A stretch of DNA of 64,000 bases, taken from positions 911,107 through 975,106 of the forward strand of contig ML976666.1 of NCBI GenBank assembly GCA_010015655.1, in the 5' to 3' direction. The notes beneath the pieces are model-generated. The model ran no database searches. It had not been told where the DNA came from and saw only the letters and a program-made list of their open reading frames with translations. Shown piece by piece: positions 22,982-34,239 of this stretch (its first letter is position 1; every line of letters starts with the position of its first letter). Origin of the DNA: Bimuria novae-zelandiae CBS 107.79. Lineage: Eukaryota; Ascomycota; Dothideomycetes; Pleosporales; Didymosphaeriaceae. Position numbers and translations under genes: made by a program.

Positions 22982-23710
22982 CTACCACCAGCGCTTGTTC
23001 AAGCCCGCAGCCGCCGCCGCATCATCCGGGTTATTCGCACTGAGTGCCGCAAGAATGCTGTCCAAATCATCCTGCCTCTTCTGAATGCTCGCACGCGCCG
23101 CATCCGCATCATCGGGGTTGTTTGCGCTCAGCGCAGCAAGGATGCTGTTGACGTCGTCCTGGGCTTCGCGCTTGGTCATGATGGACTCTGCGGCAGTGGC
23201 ATCGTCGGGGTTGTTGGCTCGGAGCGCGTCGAGGATGGCCGTCACATCGTCACCACCGTCGGCGGTGGTCTGGCGCTTGGTCATGATGGACTCTGCGGCA
23301 GTGGCATCGTCGGGGTTGTTGGCCCGGAGCGCGTCGAGGATGGCCGTCACATCGTCACCACCGTCGGCGGTGGTCTGGCGCTTGGTCATGATGGACTCCG
23401 CGGCGGTGGCATCGTCGGGGTTGTTGGCCCGGAGGGCATCAAGGATGGCAGTCACTTCGTCGCCGCCGTCCTGCTGGGGCTCTGGCTCGGCGGAGCGGAT
23501 CTTAATCTTCATGGCCGAAGCGGCTGCGTCGGCATCTTCAGGGTTGTTCTCGCGGAGGGCGGCGAGGATGGAGGCGACGTCGTCCTGGGGGTCACGCTTC
23601 ACTATATGGTGCGTTAGTAAGGGGTGCGGTACGTTTGGAATAGCTGTAATACCAGACGCAGCGAAGGCGGTGCTGGAGAAGGCGACAGCCGCAACAATTG
23701 TGAACCTCAT
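22982..23710 (-). CDS. Secreted Kex2-processed tandem-repeat precursor, 225 aa
   Basis: Two exons, 23710-23653 and 23601-22982, with a GTATTA donor and TACTAAC branch site. Residues 1-19 are a signal peptide (MRFTIVAAVAFSSTAFAAS) followed directly by KR at 21-22. Five segments, each ending in KR, then run to the C-terminus: ends at 94, 129, 164, 195 and 223, with WW left over. Segments 95-129 and 130-164 are identical 35-mers (105-bp tandem repeat), and the end of the preceding segment repeats them closely. The shared core is DDVxxILxALxxNNPDDAxAA. The layout fits a precursor cut by the Golgi protease Kex2 into several acidic, likely helical peptides that are secreted. The role is unknown: pheromone, surface peptide, effector or RiPP precursors all use this plan. 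The cores lack Tyr and other aromatics, and no UstYa-like gene is nearby, so a dikaritin-type cyclic peptide is unlikely. Confidence 0.88.
   Translation of the reverse strand: MRFTIVAAVAFSSTAFAASGITAIPNVPHPLLTHHIVKRDPQDDVASILAALRENNPEDADAAASAMKIKIRSAEPEPQQDGGDEVTAILDALRANNPDDATAAESIMTKRQTTADGGDDVTAILDALRANNPDDATAAESIMTKRQTTADGGDDVTAILDALRANNPDDATAAESIMTKREAQDDVNSILAALSANNPDDADAARASIQKRQDDLDSILAALSANNPDDAAAAAGLNKRWW
23168..23377 (-). repeat. Two 105-bp tandem repeats within the precursor gene
   Basis: The codons for residues 95-129 and 130-164 repeat with the same protein sequence and almost the same DNA, and a third, diverged copy lies just upstream in the gene (about 23378-23470). Near-identity at DNA level suggests recent unequal crossover or ongoing copy-number change. 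Confidence 0.85.
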
Positions 23711-23829
23711 CTTGACTAGTAAGGAGATAGTGGGAGGAATATGGAGAACGCAAAAAAAGGAACGTGACCGGCACTGGGAGTAGAAACTTTGAGTTGGATG
23801 GCACCTGGTTCATCGGACTGGGCATCCGT

Positions 23830-23840
23830 CTTTTATAACG
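23830..23840 (-). promoter_or_regulatory. Putative TATA box of the Kex2-repeat gene
   Basis: On the minus strand the sequence reads GTTATAAAAGA, about 120 bp upstream of the start codon at 23710. Spacing and sequence fit a TATA element; no other promoter feature is claimed. Confidence 0.45.
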
Positions 23841-24483
23841 CGGGTCAAGACGCCTATGAACCAAGTCACATCTGATTTGGAAGCTGCGTCAACTTCATCC
23901 AGAGTTTCACGGTTCCTCATGTTGCCGCATGAGATCAGCCCAGTCGGGAGCTGCCGTACCAAGACGATAAGTGGGAGAGCATGGAAGCCCCAGTAGTGCC
24001 CTAATCTGGACTAAGGTTCAGAGTATCTAAACACGGTGTTTCGAACATTTGTGAGGCGCCCCAAGTTTCGAAGCATCGCTGAAACATCGAACGAACGCCA
24101 TCATGGCCCGGAGTTATGGTTTTATACTCCAGTCCCGAGGCGTCCCTGCGGAAAACTGATCTGTTCGACTGCGTTCCTCGTAGGAGAGCCGTCTCTAGAG
24201 GCTCTTTGCTGCACAGCTGAGGCATGTATGGTGTCTACTCGGCGGGACCTAAGATGTACACGAAGCTTGTTTTACGTCCAAGCACTCTTGGTCTCATGTC
24301 CAATTATAGCGTGTGTTCCTGATTTCATCGTATATAAGGATAGCAGCCATGGAATGTCGATCGTTGGTCGGTGACCTTGAAGCTTCACGGGTACGGTCCG
24401 AAGAGTACTGCGGTACGTGCGCTTCCGGTGCATGCGCGTATAATGAATCTATCGACTCTCTACAATTGGAATTTCATCAATTA
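23841..24483. other. Intergenic between precursor gene and Fot1-like element 3
   Basis: Contains upstream sequence of the Kex2-repeat gene and the TA target (24482-24483) of the adjoining transposon. No gene recognised. Confidence 0.5.
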
Positions 24484-24579
24484 CTCGGCCCCTAGCGGTC
24501 GATATCGATTTTTCTCCGAAAAAGGCCGTGCGGAGCACGGCCCTACAAGCTCAATGGGCCACACATACTCAATGGGCCA
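24484..24579 (+). repeat. Left terminal inverted repeat of Fot1-like element 3
   Basis: Begins CTCGGCCCCTAGCGG and pairs with 26973-27068; one mismatch (A versus G in the spacer between the two CTCAATGGGCCA copies). Confidence 0.95.
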
Positions 24580-24648
24580 AATGTGACGAAATGCGATTTG
24601 TATAGTAATTTGTATGTAAAATACATCGTCCCGTATGTAAATTGTCGC

Positions 24649-26917
24649 TTAGAAGCCCCAATCAGCTTCTGCTGCATTTAGTGCTTCAAATGGACTTGAG
24701 TAGCCTTTATCGTCGTCGCTGCTGACGACCTGGGTCTCTTGTATGGTGAATTGACTATCTGGGACTTGAACAATTGCCTCCTGCTTGACCTCAGAGCGTC
24801 CTTTTTGGTGTATCAATATTGTATATGGATCCATGGAGCAGCGGGCCATCAGCCCAAGCTCAGCAGCGCCATACGGGCCGTCAGCGATCGATCGATCTGC
24901 CCGAAACTTGCCTCTGCTTTCCAACCTTTGTATAGAGTTCTCATACAATCTTCGGAAGATCTCCGCGCGCGATGGGTCCTCGACTCTGTACTCCCAGGCC
25001 TCGCGCTCATACTTGATCGTAGGGCCAGTGTAGGTCCACTTATTGTTATTCTGTGTAATTGTAAGACCCTTAGCATAACGCTTGCTTGCTTTCTTACCCC
25101 AGTTGCGTATATTTGGACGTATCCTTTTCCAGGTGTTAATACGCTTGCTAAGCGCCCGGAGGTGACGAGCGGCCACTGCTGCTTCTTGTTTGGCGGCCTC
25201 GTTGATCACCCGCTGAGCAGCCATTTTACGGCAATCTTCTGCGTAAACAGCACCTCCGCCGACGTCGACAGTACGGTTTTTACGCCTACGACGCTCACTA
25301 CGAGCGTGCTCGGCAGCCTGGGTACGGTGTAAGGCTTGCTCAAGGCCTGCTGCGTTGCGGGCCATTGCAGAGCTGCCTTTAAGTGTTGAAATCACGTCCT
25401 CCGCTACCTCGCGCGGCAGCAACTCCCTAAGTGTAAAGGCAATAGCTTTCTCTTGTAAATTTAGTGTACGGACTGTCTTCGGTGTACTCTAACTAATATC
25501 TCTAGGCGCTATACGGGGCCGAGGCGTTTAAAAAGGTGTAGAGAGCTCCTTAAACTAAGGCGTACTAATTACGTTAAGTAGTTAATTGAGGAAGCGGCCG
25601 CGTGTGGAGGGCGTTAGGTTATTAAGCAAAGGCAACTCACCCTCCTTGTTAGAGGACGTGATAGTAGGAGTAACAGGCCGCTCTACGTTATCGCCCTCCT
25701 TAGTAGCGTTTTTATCAGTCTTAATAGCCTCTTGGGCCCTTAAAGGCCCTAGTACCTGCTCGGGGCAGAATGGAGATAGGCCTGTACGCCTCCACCCGCT
25801 GCGTATTGTTCAAGCAGTGAACGTTTGCTGGCAGATTTGTGAGAGAATTGCTAAGAAATCTACCCGTCGTATTTCTGTTGAGCCTGTACGTAAGGCCCAA
25901 TTAAGCGTCCTGCTGTGATACCACTTTAGAGGCTGAAAACAGCCTACGTCAAGAGGCTGGAGGAGATGAGTAGTGTGCGGAGGGAGAGTAAACAGCTGTA
26001 TTTTGTGACTCTCACAAAAAGCAGCAAACTCGTACGTCAGGTGAGATCCATGGCCGTCGATCAGTAGGAGCCTCCACTGCCCATGTATATTGCTTAAGGT
26101 CATCTTTTCAAAGTGCTGTATCCAATCCATGGCTGTATGATCGTTGCTGTAGCCTGTATCTGTAACGTTTATAAGGTAATTGCTAGGCAGATCTACGGCC
26201 CAGTGCTCGAGTATCGACTTTGCCTTAATGATAAGCATAGGAGCAATAGAACGGCCATCCGCAGCGCAACACTCCACAAGAGAAATAAGCTCCCTGTTTG
26301 TTGCAGTGGGTATTAATATATCTTGCCCGCGTTTTGTGTATACGTAGGACGACTTTGCAACACCGATACGCACGCCTGTTTCATCCATATTGTACATGTT
26401 TGCGTCGGTGATGGCCCTGCGTTGTTTGTACTCAGCTAGCTTATTAAACCAGGCTTAAAGGCCTTCCGGCGATTAGGCAAGCTTCCGTGCAAGGTCAATT
26501 GGCTTTGCCTTTGCCTTATAGTATTTTGTATGAGAATCCAGCCATCTAGATGCCCAGTGGACGCCTACACGCGGCGGTGGGTCATCTCCTTCGTGCACTG
26601 CGGCCAACAGAGCGTCTGCTTGCCCACGCACCAAATCCTTTGTTATGCCAAATCCAATATCGTCTATTATATCGCAAAAACGTTCGAGAGCAAGCTCTTG
26701 TTCACCAGAGAGCTTTTTATTAGTAGGCGGCCTTATTAACCTATTATTTTAGCCATTAAACGCGCGTTATAGGCGTTTGCGCAGATAATTAATATTACAA
26801 TCGCGACAGTATGCGCGTATGTTTGGCCGCGTCAAAGTCTTTAACACCACAACGTGTTTTTCGATAATTTCACATTTGGATCGGTAAGTGGACATGCTCT
26901 TCGTGATCTTTGGCATT
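24649..26917 (-). pseudogene. Fot1-like transposase with CENP-B-type HTH and DDE domain, stop-interrupted
   Basis: Reading the minus strand from about 26917, the order is: a short N-terminal part (MPKITKSMSTYRSKCE); a CENP-B/HTH block (PPPRVGVHWASRWLDSHTKY, about 26600); the DDE core from YNMDETGVRIGV at about 26395 through LLLIDGHGSHLTYEF to HTTHLLQPLDVGCF at about 25965; and a long C-terminal basic region ending at 24649. Catalytic Asp residues lie in MDET and LIDGHGS. In-frame stops appear in the HTH part (about 26460, 26490 and 26756), after the DDE core (about 25800) and in the linker at about 25490-25580, so the gene is inactive as read, unless some are spliced out. Long open stretches (25810-26397 and 24649-25422) show it is only lightly damaged. 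Confidence 0.9.
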
Positions 26918-27070
26918 TTATTTGATGTAAATAGGGCGTGTTTTGATGTGGTGGTGGGTATCAAAGTGCAGCTGGCCCATTGAGCATGTGTGGCCCATTG
27001 AGCTTGTAGGGCCGTGCTCCGCACGGCCTTTTTCGGAGAAAAATCGATATCGACCGCTAGGGGCCGAGTA

Positions 27071-27859
27071 GCTGATGCATGTGCTGAGAAGGGGGCTTTA
27101 ACTCACAGTGAGAATTACATGCGCTGGCACAAGTGGCATGGCTAGGTTAGCGACTTTCGATCATGACCAGCGGAGATACAGAGGCGAGCATTCTGATTGA
27201 GGGCGAATCTGATCTTCCACATGTTTTTGAGAGACATTGAGGCAGTTTTGCAGCATCATGAGAGCTTTGTCATAGCTCAAAGAGAGCTGAGAACCGCGTG
27301 GGTAGCGCGGGAGTCATCGCGACGCTGCTCTAGACGATTACTGAATGGATATCTAGACACAATTAGCCGGTTTCTATGCATGCGCCATCAATTGAAGCGT
27401 CGGCCTCGTTCTGCATGGCGGTATGCGGTGTGGATAAGGCACCACTTGTTGGGGACAAGGTTGCGCGAAAGGCTTGGCATTTCGGAGCTGGCCAGGTATC
27501 ATCAACAAGCAACTGTCGAGGGCAATTGGCATCCCGCCGCATCAGGCCGAGGGGCTGGATGCCCCGGATTACGCTTGTAGAGAGCAATTGAACCTATTGA
27601 GCTCTATTGTGGACATCCGCAGCCGTCACAGCATGCACACAGGCGCGCCAAGTGGGCCTCGGAAGTGAATTAAGAGCAGCTAAAGTGGGAACTTGCTCCT
27701 CAGATTGCTGATCTAGAGTACATGTTTTACACAATCCGAGCTGCCACTAGACTAGGAAACGAGGTAGTCTTATATGCACACACCCATCCGCAAAATTTTC
27801 CACCCTGAGACCCGACCCGGAGACCCGAATAGCAGAGTGAATCCAGCAACGCAAACCCT
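27071..27859. other. Intergenic between transposon and ATP9
   Basis: No gene supported; a 127-codon plus frame at 27197-27580 has overlapping alternatives and no domain. The 3' end of ATP9 should lie near 27700-27859. Confidence 0.45.
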
Positions 27860-28361
<502 letters not shown>

Positions 28362-29306
28362 GGTGATGACCGGTCCGAGTGAGCGGAGATGGTTTGGGGA
28401 TGGAATGGAGGTGCAATGGATGGAGGTGTGGTTGAGAAAGACGGGAGGAGGTGCAGAAAAATCCGCGAGAAAGAGAAGGAGCTATCGCTGACATAAGGGA
28501 GGTCCAAGCTTCCCGCAGGCCCGGGCCGACTCGGAATCACCAGGGAAACAATCGATACCCTCAATTGCGCGGCAAACGTTCGTTGAAATCATCAATGCCA
28601 TCGGTGCGGAAGCATTGGACTGCTCCGTTTGCGTTGCAGGTCTCTGGAGATTGAGTGCGCCGCGCATGTGTTCGCAGCTTGGTGAACGGGTTGTGTAACA
28701 TCCCGGGAACATCAACACAGGTGCAACCCGGTTCGACACTTCACCAGCATCAACAAACTCTATATGTACCGATTACTCAATTACCATTGCTACATCTATC
28801 ACTTCTTGTTCTAAATTACTTTTCTGTATAAGAACGTGTTCTTCCAAGGACAACGTGCAGACTGATGGAGCAGCATGCCCAGGTGTGTAGCTCTCCTCCG
28901 GGGAGTCGACATGCCAGGTTGTTTCGGGACTTACAAGTCGTATGCGTACAATGAGATTTCGATAGTCTAGAATCAGTCTGATAAATGCAGCTCCCCTCCA
29001 TTGCCCATAGTCCATATGCGCAGCCCACCACCACCCACTATATAGAGAGCTCCTTCCTAAATAACACGACCTTTTCTATCGCTGCCTCACTTTTTCCCAC
29101 GTGCAAATCCGTCTCTTACCCTAGATTCCGAGTTCCTCTGCGCCGTCCATCACTATAACTCACTGCGTAGATAGCTCCTGCCGAAATACCAGACCTTTCT
29201 CCACCGCTGTCTCACCATTTCCCACATGCACATTGTCGTCAATATCCGTCTTGTATCCCAAAGCCCCGCCCTTTTTAGCTTCCGTATTCGTCGATCACCA
29301 CATCAC
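28362..29306. other. Intergenic, no gene supported
   Basis: ATP9 promoter and leader lie above 28361. An 80-codon minus frame (28773-29015) has no recognisable feature. The far end holds an imperfect tandem duplication annotated separately. Confidence 0.45.
29044..29290. repeat. Imperfect tandem duplication, about 120 bp per unit
   Basis: Two successive blocks share the order of motifs AGCTCCT, AAATA, GACCTTT, CGCTG, CTCAC, TTTCCCAC, TGCA and TCCGT, starting at about 29048 and 29171. Divergence is considerable, so the duplication is old. It lies just 3' of the hypothetical minus-strand gene. Confidence 0.5.
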
Positions 29307-29744
29307 CTAGCTCTTCTCGCCGTAGCGAGCCTTTTGGTCCGACGCGATTTTGTTAAGGCACCGTTTCCAGGACTGTGAGAAGTTCAAAGGCAGCGAAACC
29401 GAAACCTCAATCGAATCTCCGATCTTCCTGTAGCTGAGATCCAGTGCATCGGCGCGCCCACATGGATACCACGTGGGCCATGGTACGAAGTGTATCCTGC
29501 TCGGCAACCGCCAGAGCGTAAAGTCCGTGTCAAGCGTCTGCAATTTCTTGAGGGGTTTAAACATTCTGAGCGCGACGGACGGCTCTGGCGGAGATGCCTT
29601 CTCATGGACCTGGACGAGTACCACTCGTATGGTGCGACCATCGAAGTTTTCGGCGTCGGAGGACTTCAATTGGAGGCGGCCTGCGACGAGGAGCTTCTCA
29701 AGTGCTTCAACCGTTGTCTTTAGATGATCGCGCAGGAACCACAT
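29307..29744 (-). CDS. Hypothetical protein, 145 aa as read
   Basis: The frame begins MWFLRDHLKTTVEALEKLL and ends KARYGEKS. It has a natural amino-acid composition, with a probable amphipathic helix at the start and alternating beta-like segments later (for example RTIRVVLVQVHE). No signal peptide, membrane span or known domain is seen. The same frame stays open about 180 bp upstream (to a TGA near 29950) without an ATG, so a non-annotated upstream exon or a start lost by sequence change is possible. I cannot assign a family. Confidence 0.45.
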   Translation of the reverse strand: MWFLRDHLKTTVEALEKLLVAGRLQLKSSDAENFDGRTIRVVLVQVHEKASPPEPSVALRMFKPLKKLQTLDTDFTLWRLPSRIHFVPWPTWYPCGRADALDLSYRKIGDSIEVSVSLPLNFSQSWKRCLNKIASDQKARYGEKS

Positions 29745-30868
29745 GTCGATTTTGTATCCCGCTGATTGAGATAATCGCAGAGGCTCGTTATACGCTCTTC
29801 GAGGCGCCTCGAGGAGGTGGCTTTTTGAGTCGTCTCGGTGGGCAGCTTGTCGCAGCTGAATGCTGCTTCCAGAGGCCGGTTGGACGTTCCCATCGTGAGG
29901 TATTTTGCTCTGGTTTGCACCGTTCGAACGGTCGTTTCTTCAGTGATGCTGGGTTTGTGAAGTAAAGTAAAAGAAGAGCACGGCTGGGTTTTTTCAAGTA
30001 GGTCGTGGTGTGCTATTCCTATTTAGAGTTTCCGCTACCGCACTTGACTGTGTTGAGTTTTATTCTATCGCGGTTCGTCAACAGCTCCACATTGAACCAC
30101 AAAAAGTAAAATGCACTTAGAGGCAATATTTACCAACGGCTCACTATGCCCCATGGGGTCCCAAAATCAACTCTGTGCCCGTGATCGGCCAATCGTTCGT
30201 CTCTATGCTACCACGGCTACTGGAGTGTCATCGCATTTGCGTCCTAGGACAGAACGAAGTATCCACAATGGCCACAGATACGTCATTTTCAAAGTTCCAG
30301 CACGGTACGCTGATAAAACCACCCGCCGGCAAAACGCACAGGGCTTGCAAATCCTACACAGTATACCGATGTGACGGAAGTGGGCCGTCGTTAGAGTGCG
30401 TAGCAAACAACCAAGGGGAGCTCCCTCCTGCATAGTTGGCCAAAGCATTTCTCTGCAACTTACTGCCTAAGCAAATGAGACAACATCTTCGCTGTATATA
30501 TTTTCCACATCAGTTCGTTCATAAGGGAATGATTGACCTCGGAGCCTGTTGTGGTGCCTTAGCCTCGATGCCGAACTGTAACGAGCTGTCAGAATGGGCA
30601 TTAAGCAGCTCGCGTTTGCTTGGAAAATCAATTGATTGGTTAGGTTATTGCTTAGCTGTTGTGTTTACTTCTCACCTTCACCTCCGCAAGATGATATGCG
30701 GTGAAACAGGTGGGGTCGGCGAAGGTGGGGTCTAGCGAACCGACACGCTAAGAGCTGGCGCTCGGCCCTGTCCCTTTTAACTTTCTATAAAACACTTCGC
30801 GCGATCACGACGCGTCGTTTAGACCCTTTGCACTCGCCCAGAGAGTGGATGGTGAGGAAGGCGTAACG
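29745..30868. other. Intergenic upstream of RBM26/27-like gene
   Basis: No gene recognised. About 30735-30868 should be the leader and promoter of the plus-strand RNA-binding protein gene. Confidence 0.45.
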
Positions 30869-33547
30869 ATGCAGCTTCAGGAGCAGGACAAGTCTGCATT
30901 CAAGCAGTGGCTGCTGCCGAAATTGGCGAATAGGTTAGCTAACATCTTTTGGCACCCGTGGGCCGTTGGGACAGCACACTAACGAATAACAGATCCGAGG
31001 CAGAACCCGAGGTTCTGGTCGACTATGTCACCGAATTGTTCGGAGGAGAAGGTTCGATAGAAGAGATCAAGCGCAGCAGCGTGGAACAGCTATCGGAGTT
31101 CCTCGCGGATTGTACGTAAACCCCTAGTCGCAGGCGAGTTTGAGCGAAGGGTCCTAATAGAATCAGATGCGCAAACGTTCGTCGACGAAGTAGCCGCAGG
31201 AATCGAGCAGAAGATCTGGAATTCGAACCCAGCAACAGAGACAAGCAAGCAAGTCGTTGAGAATGGCAATGCGAAGGAACCCGCGCAACCCGCGGCGCAG
31301 CCGACGCCCGCACCTCCAACGGGCCCTAAAGCCATGCGCGCAGCTTTCGACTCTACAGATCGACCTGCGGGGTCTACTCTTGCCGCCGATGCGCCGGTGT
31401 TCGTTCCTCGAGGCCCAGCCGCCGCACGCGCTTCTTCGGGACGTCCCACAGCATCGCTGAACAATGATGCTACTATCCCGACAGGGCCGCGAGCCGATCG
31501 CGTAAACGGACAGCAAAAAGCACAAGGCCAAGGCAAGACGATCAATGGTCGGCAGAATCAGTCGAAGAAGCGCAAACTCAACGAACGGGACACGAGCCAA
31601 TCGCGAAACAGCGGCAGCGAACACACGGCTGAAAATTCCGCCGGTGAACGACCACACAAGCAGTTGGCAAGGAAGGCTGGAGGAAACATCGGTAGAAATG
31701 GATCGCGTGCGAACCCTACGGCAGCGACAGCATCAACGACCGGTCTCTCATCGAGTGCCGGCCCTTTCACTCCACGGCTGCCATCGCTGCCATCGCTGCC
31801 TCCGCTGCCTCAATTTCCTTCCGCAACCCCTCTCAATCCTATGGAGTTCTTCATCAACATGTCTGCAATGATGAGCCAAGTCTACTCTGGTCAGGCACTC
31901 GCCGCTCAGGCTCCCAACGCACCTAGGGGGAAATGCACAGACTACGAGACAAAGGGAATCTGTAAACTAGGGACCTTCTGTCCGTACGAGCACGGCAGCC
32001 CAGTCGTTGTCCCTGCAGATCCGCCATATGACCCGAACAATTCTGCCCTTGCGATGCAGCCGCACATAAATGCTCGCCACCTAAGCAATGTTCGCGTCGG
32101 GAACTCCTTCGGTATGCAAATCCCCAGTTCAACCTGATTGCAGATTACAGTCGACTCTGTATTACCTTTCATGGAATATTACAGAGGTCGTGGATAAACT
32201 ATCCTAAAAATCTTATCGAATTCTGACTGGCTCTCACTGACCGCGTGACCTTTAGGAACTCAACGTCGTGAGCGTACGCGAGCCAACTTCTCACAATCGG
32301 GTCTATCGATTGTTCAGGGCGACACAGTGGTCGTTGAACAAATTCCTGAGGACCACTTCACTGAGCAACACGTGCGAGATTATTTCTCTCAGTTTGGCCC
32401 AATCATAGACGTGCAAATGCATGCCTATAAGCGCCTTGCTGTAGTCAAGTTTAGCGACCATCCTGCTGCAAAGCGTGCCTATAACAGTCCCAAGGCGATC
32501 TTCGACAACAGATTCGTCAAGGTTTATTGGCACAAGCCTGAAAACTTGCCGCAGGCCAACGAGGCGAATGTTATCAGCACCTTAGTAGTTGCCAAGGCCG
32601 ACATTCCGGAGACCTATAATGAAGACGACGAAATGATCGACTTGGAGGAAGTCAAAAAGCATCAAGCACGACTCCAGAAAGAGTTTGAGGAGAAGCGGAA
32701 AATGGATGAAGAAGCAGCAGCCCGGTCTAGAATGCTGGATGCTCAAGCCAGGGCCAAAGAAGAGGAAATGGAGAAACTGCGCTCGAAGATCATAGAGATT
32801 GAGAGGGCTAAGGGTGTTGCGGTCATCAACCAGAAGGAGCAACGAGCGTCCGCAAACGATTTGGCCAAGTTGGCATCGGAAGCTGCAGGCTTGTTCGTGA
32901 ATGCCGGATCACCCACCCCGCCTACTGCCGGTCGAGGAGGCTTTACAAACGGTCGACGCCCATCATTACGAGGCGGCTTCCGAGGCCGTGGTCGTGGAGG
33001 ACATAGCGGCGTAGTCCGACTTGACAACCGACCGCGACGTCTTGCCGTGGATGGTGTAGAGTCTGGCTCGGAGAAGGAGAAGGCGCTCAAGCGATACCTG
33101 CTGAATGCGAAGGGGTGCAATGGTGTGCAGCCACATGTGGATCGCGCCAATACCCTGGTGGTTAGCTTTGACCAGCGCTTCCAAGCGGAGATGGTAAGTG
33201 ACCGATCTACAGTGATGAGATTCAAGTCTGGGAACTGTATATTGCTCAGAATAGGCGATACAGAGACGGATGGCGCTTGGACTTGTGTTCTGTAGCTGCA
33301 TTTTCATCTCTTAATCTTGGACGCTAACACGCACCAGTTTCTCAACGAAGCATCCCGCATCCCCAACGTCCGCGTCGGCGACCTGTCGTGGGTTCCCAAC
33401 GATGCCAATGTCGTGCAACGATCCATTGAGTCTGATGAGCCCATGGGTCCGAACCACGATACGGACGATGACATGTCGGACGGCCAAGTCGAACCGAAGA
33501 TAGAAGTGGATCTTGACGTAGCCGAGGACACTGATCAATGGCTATGA
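30869..33547 (+). CDS. CCCH zinc-finger and RRM RNA-binding protein (RBM26/RBM27-like), 758 aa
   Basis: Likely a nuclear RNA-processing or decay factor; animal RBM26/27 and fission-yeast Rmn1 act with exosome-targeting complexes. Five exons: 30869-30933, 30993-31111, 31167-32111, 32256-33193 and 33338-33547. The N-terminal 90 residues (starting MQLQEQDKSAFKQWLLPKLA) have the look of a PWI-like fold. A Pro/Ser/Thr-rich disordered region follows. A single CCCH finger begins at Cys318 (CTDYETKGICKLGTFCPYEH, spacing C-X8-C-X5-C-X3-H). An RRM starts near residue 400 (TVVVEQIPEDHF, later RLAVVKFSDHPAAKRAYNSP). Next come a Glu/Lys-rich helix (about 510-570) and an RGG-like patch (RGGFRGRGRGGHSG). 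The tail is acidic. Domain order matches RBM26/27, so the assignment is firm at family level. Confidence 0.9.
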
Positions 33548-34239
33548 GCTTTGGAGGGTACGTACACACTCGTATTGGTGATTGACAGGGCGTTTTGCAC
33601 GGTGCACGCATATTCGGCGTACCGGTATTGGCATGAGCTTTTGGGATACCCCGGCATTGTGAGCGCGTCTTTGGGCATAGCTGAGGTGTTTTTGCAAGTG
33701 TAGTCTTTGCAATCGGATTTTTTCGAAAGTAATTTGAATGATTTCAAGATGAGCTTCGTATTGAACGCTGGGATGACACCGCGTGGATCTAGCCGCGACA
33801 CAGTTAGGCATCTCTGGTGTACCGTTGTGCTGATTCGAGACGATAAAATGAATGCGCTTGGTCGTATATGGGTAAAGCTTTACGAGTACTCGTACCCTAC
33901 ACGCGTGAGATGCGGGGCCAGAAGGGGTTCACGAACGACAATAGAGCCACTAATCTCGGATACGCACGCAAAAGCAGGTCCGAGGAAGCGACACCCGTCA
34001 ACTGCATGGTGGCACACAAACGGCACCACTCGGCAGGTGCGACAAGCGCGACTTCCATTCGGAGACTAAGCTCTTTTCGGGGAAAGATGGAGCACTGACC
34101 ACACAGCTTTGATTGGCAAGCCCTGGACGCGCCCCTCAGAGCTCAGAGTACATTTTGCGCGCGCGCCCCTAGCTGTCACTACTTTCATTTTTTGTGCTCC
34201 TTGCCTTTTGGCGTGACTTTCATTGCTGGTGTGTTCAAG
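33548..34239. other. Intergenic between RBM26/27-like gene and ERG5
   Basis: No gene recognised. It should include the terminator of the upstream gene and the ERG5 promoter. Confidence 0.5.

Larger units (their letters stand above)
24484..27068 (-). mobile_element. Fot1/pogo-like Tc1-mariner element, lightly mutated (copy 3), 2,585 bp
   Basis: Inverted repeats of 96 bp at 24484-24579 and 26973-27068 differ at one base and are flanked by TA at 24482-24483 and 27069-27070. Each repeat holds a palindrome GGCCGTGCGGAGCACGGCC and two tandem copies of CTCAATGGGCCA. The internal transposase is far less degraded than in copies 1 and 2, pointing to a younger insertion or one outside the strongest RIP activity. 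Confidence 0.93.

Noticed and set aside
27197..27580. 127-codon plus frame beside Fot1-like element 3
   Set aside because: Lies outside the inverted repeats, has competing frames and matches no transposon or host family.
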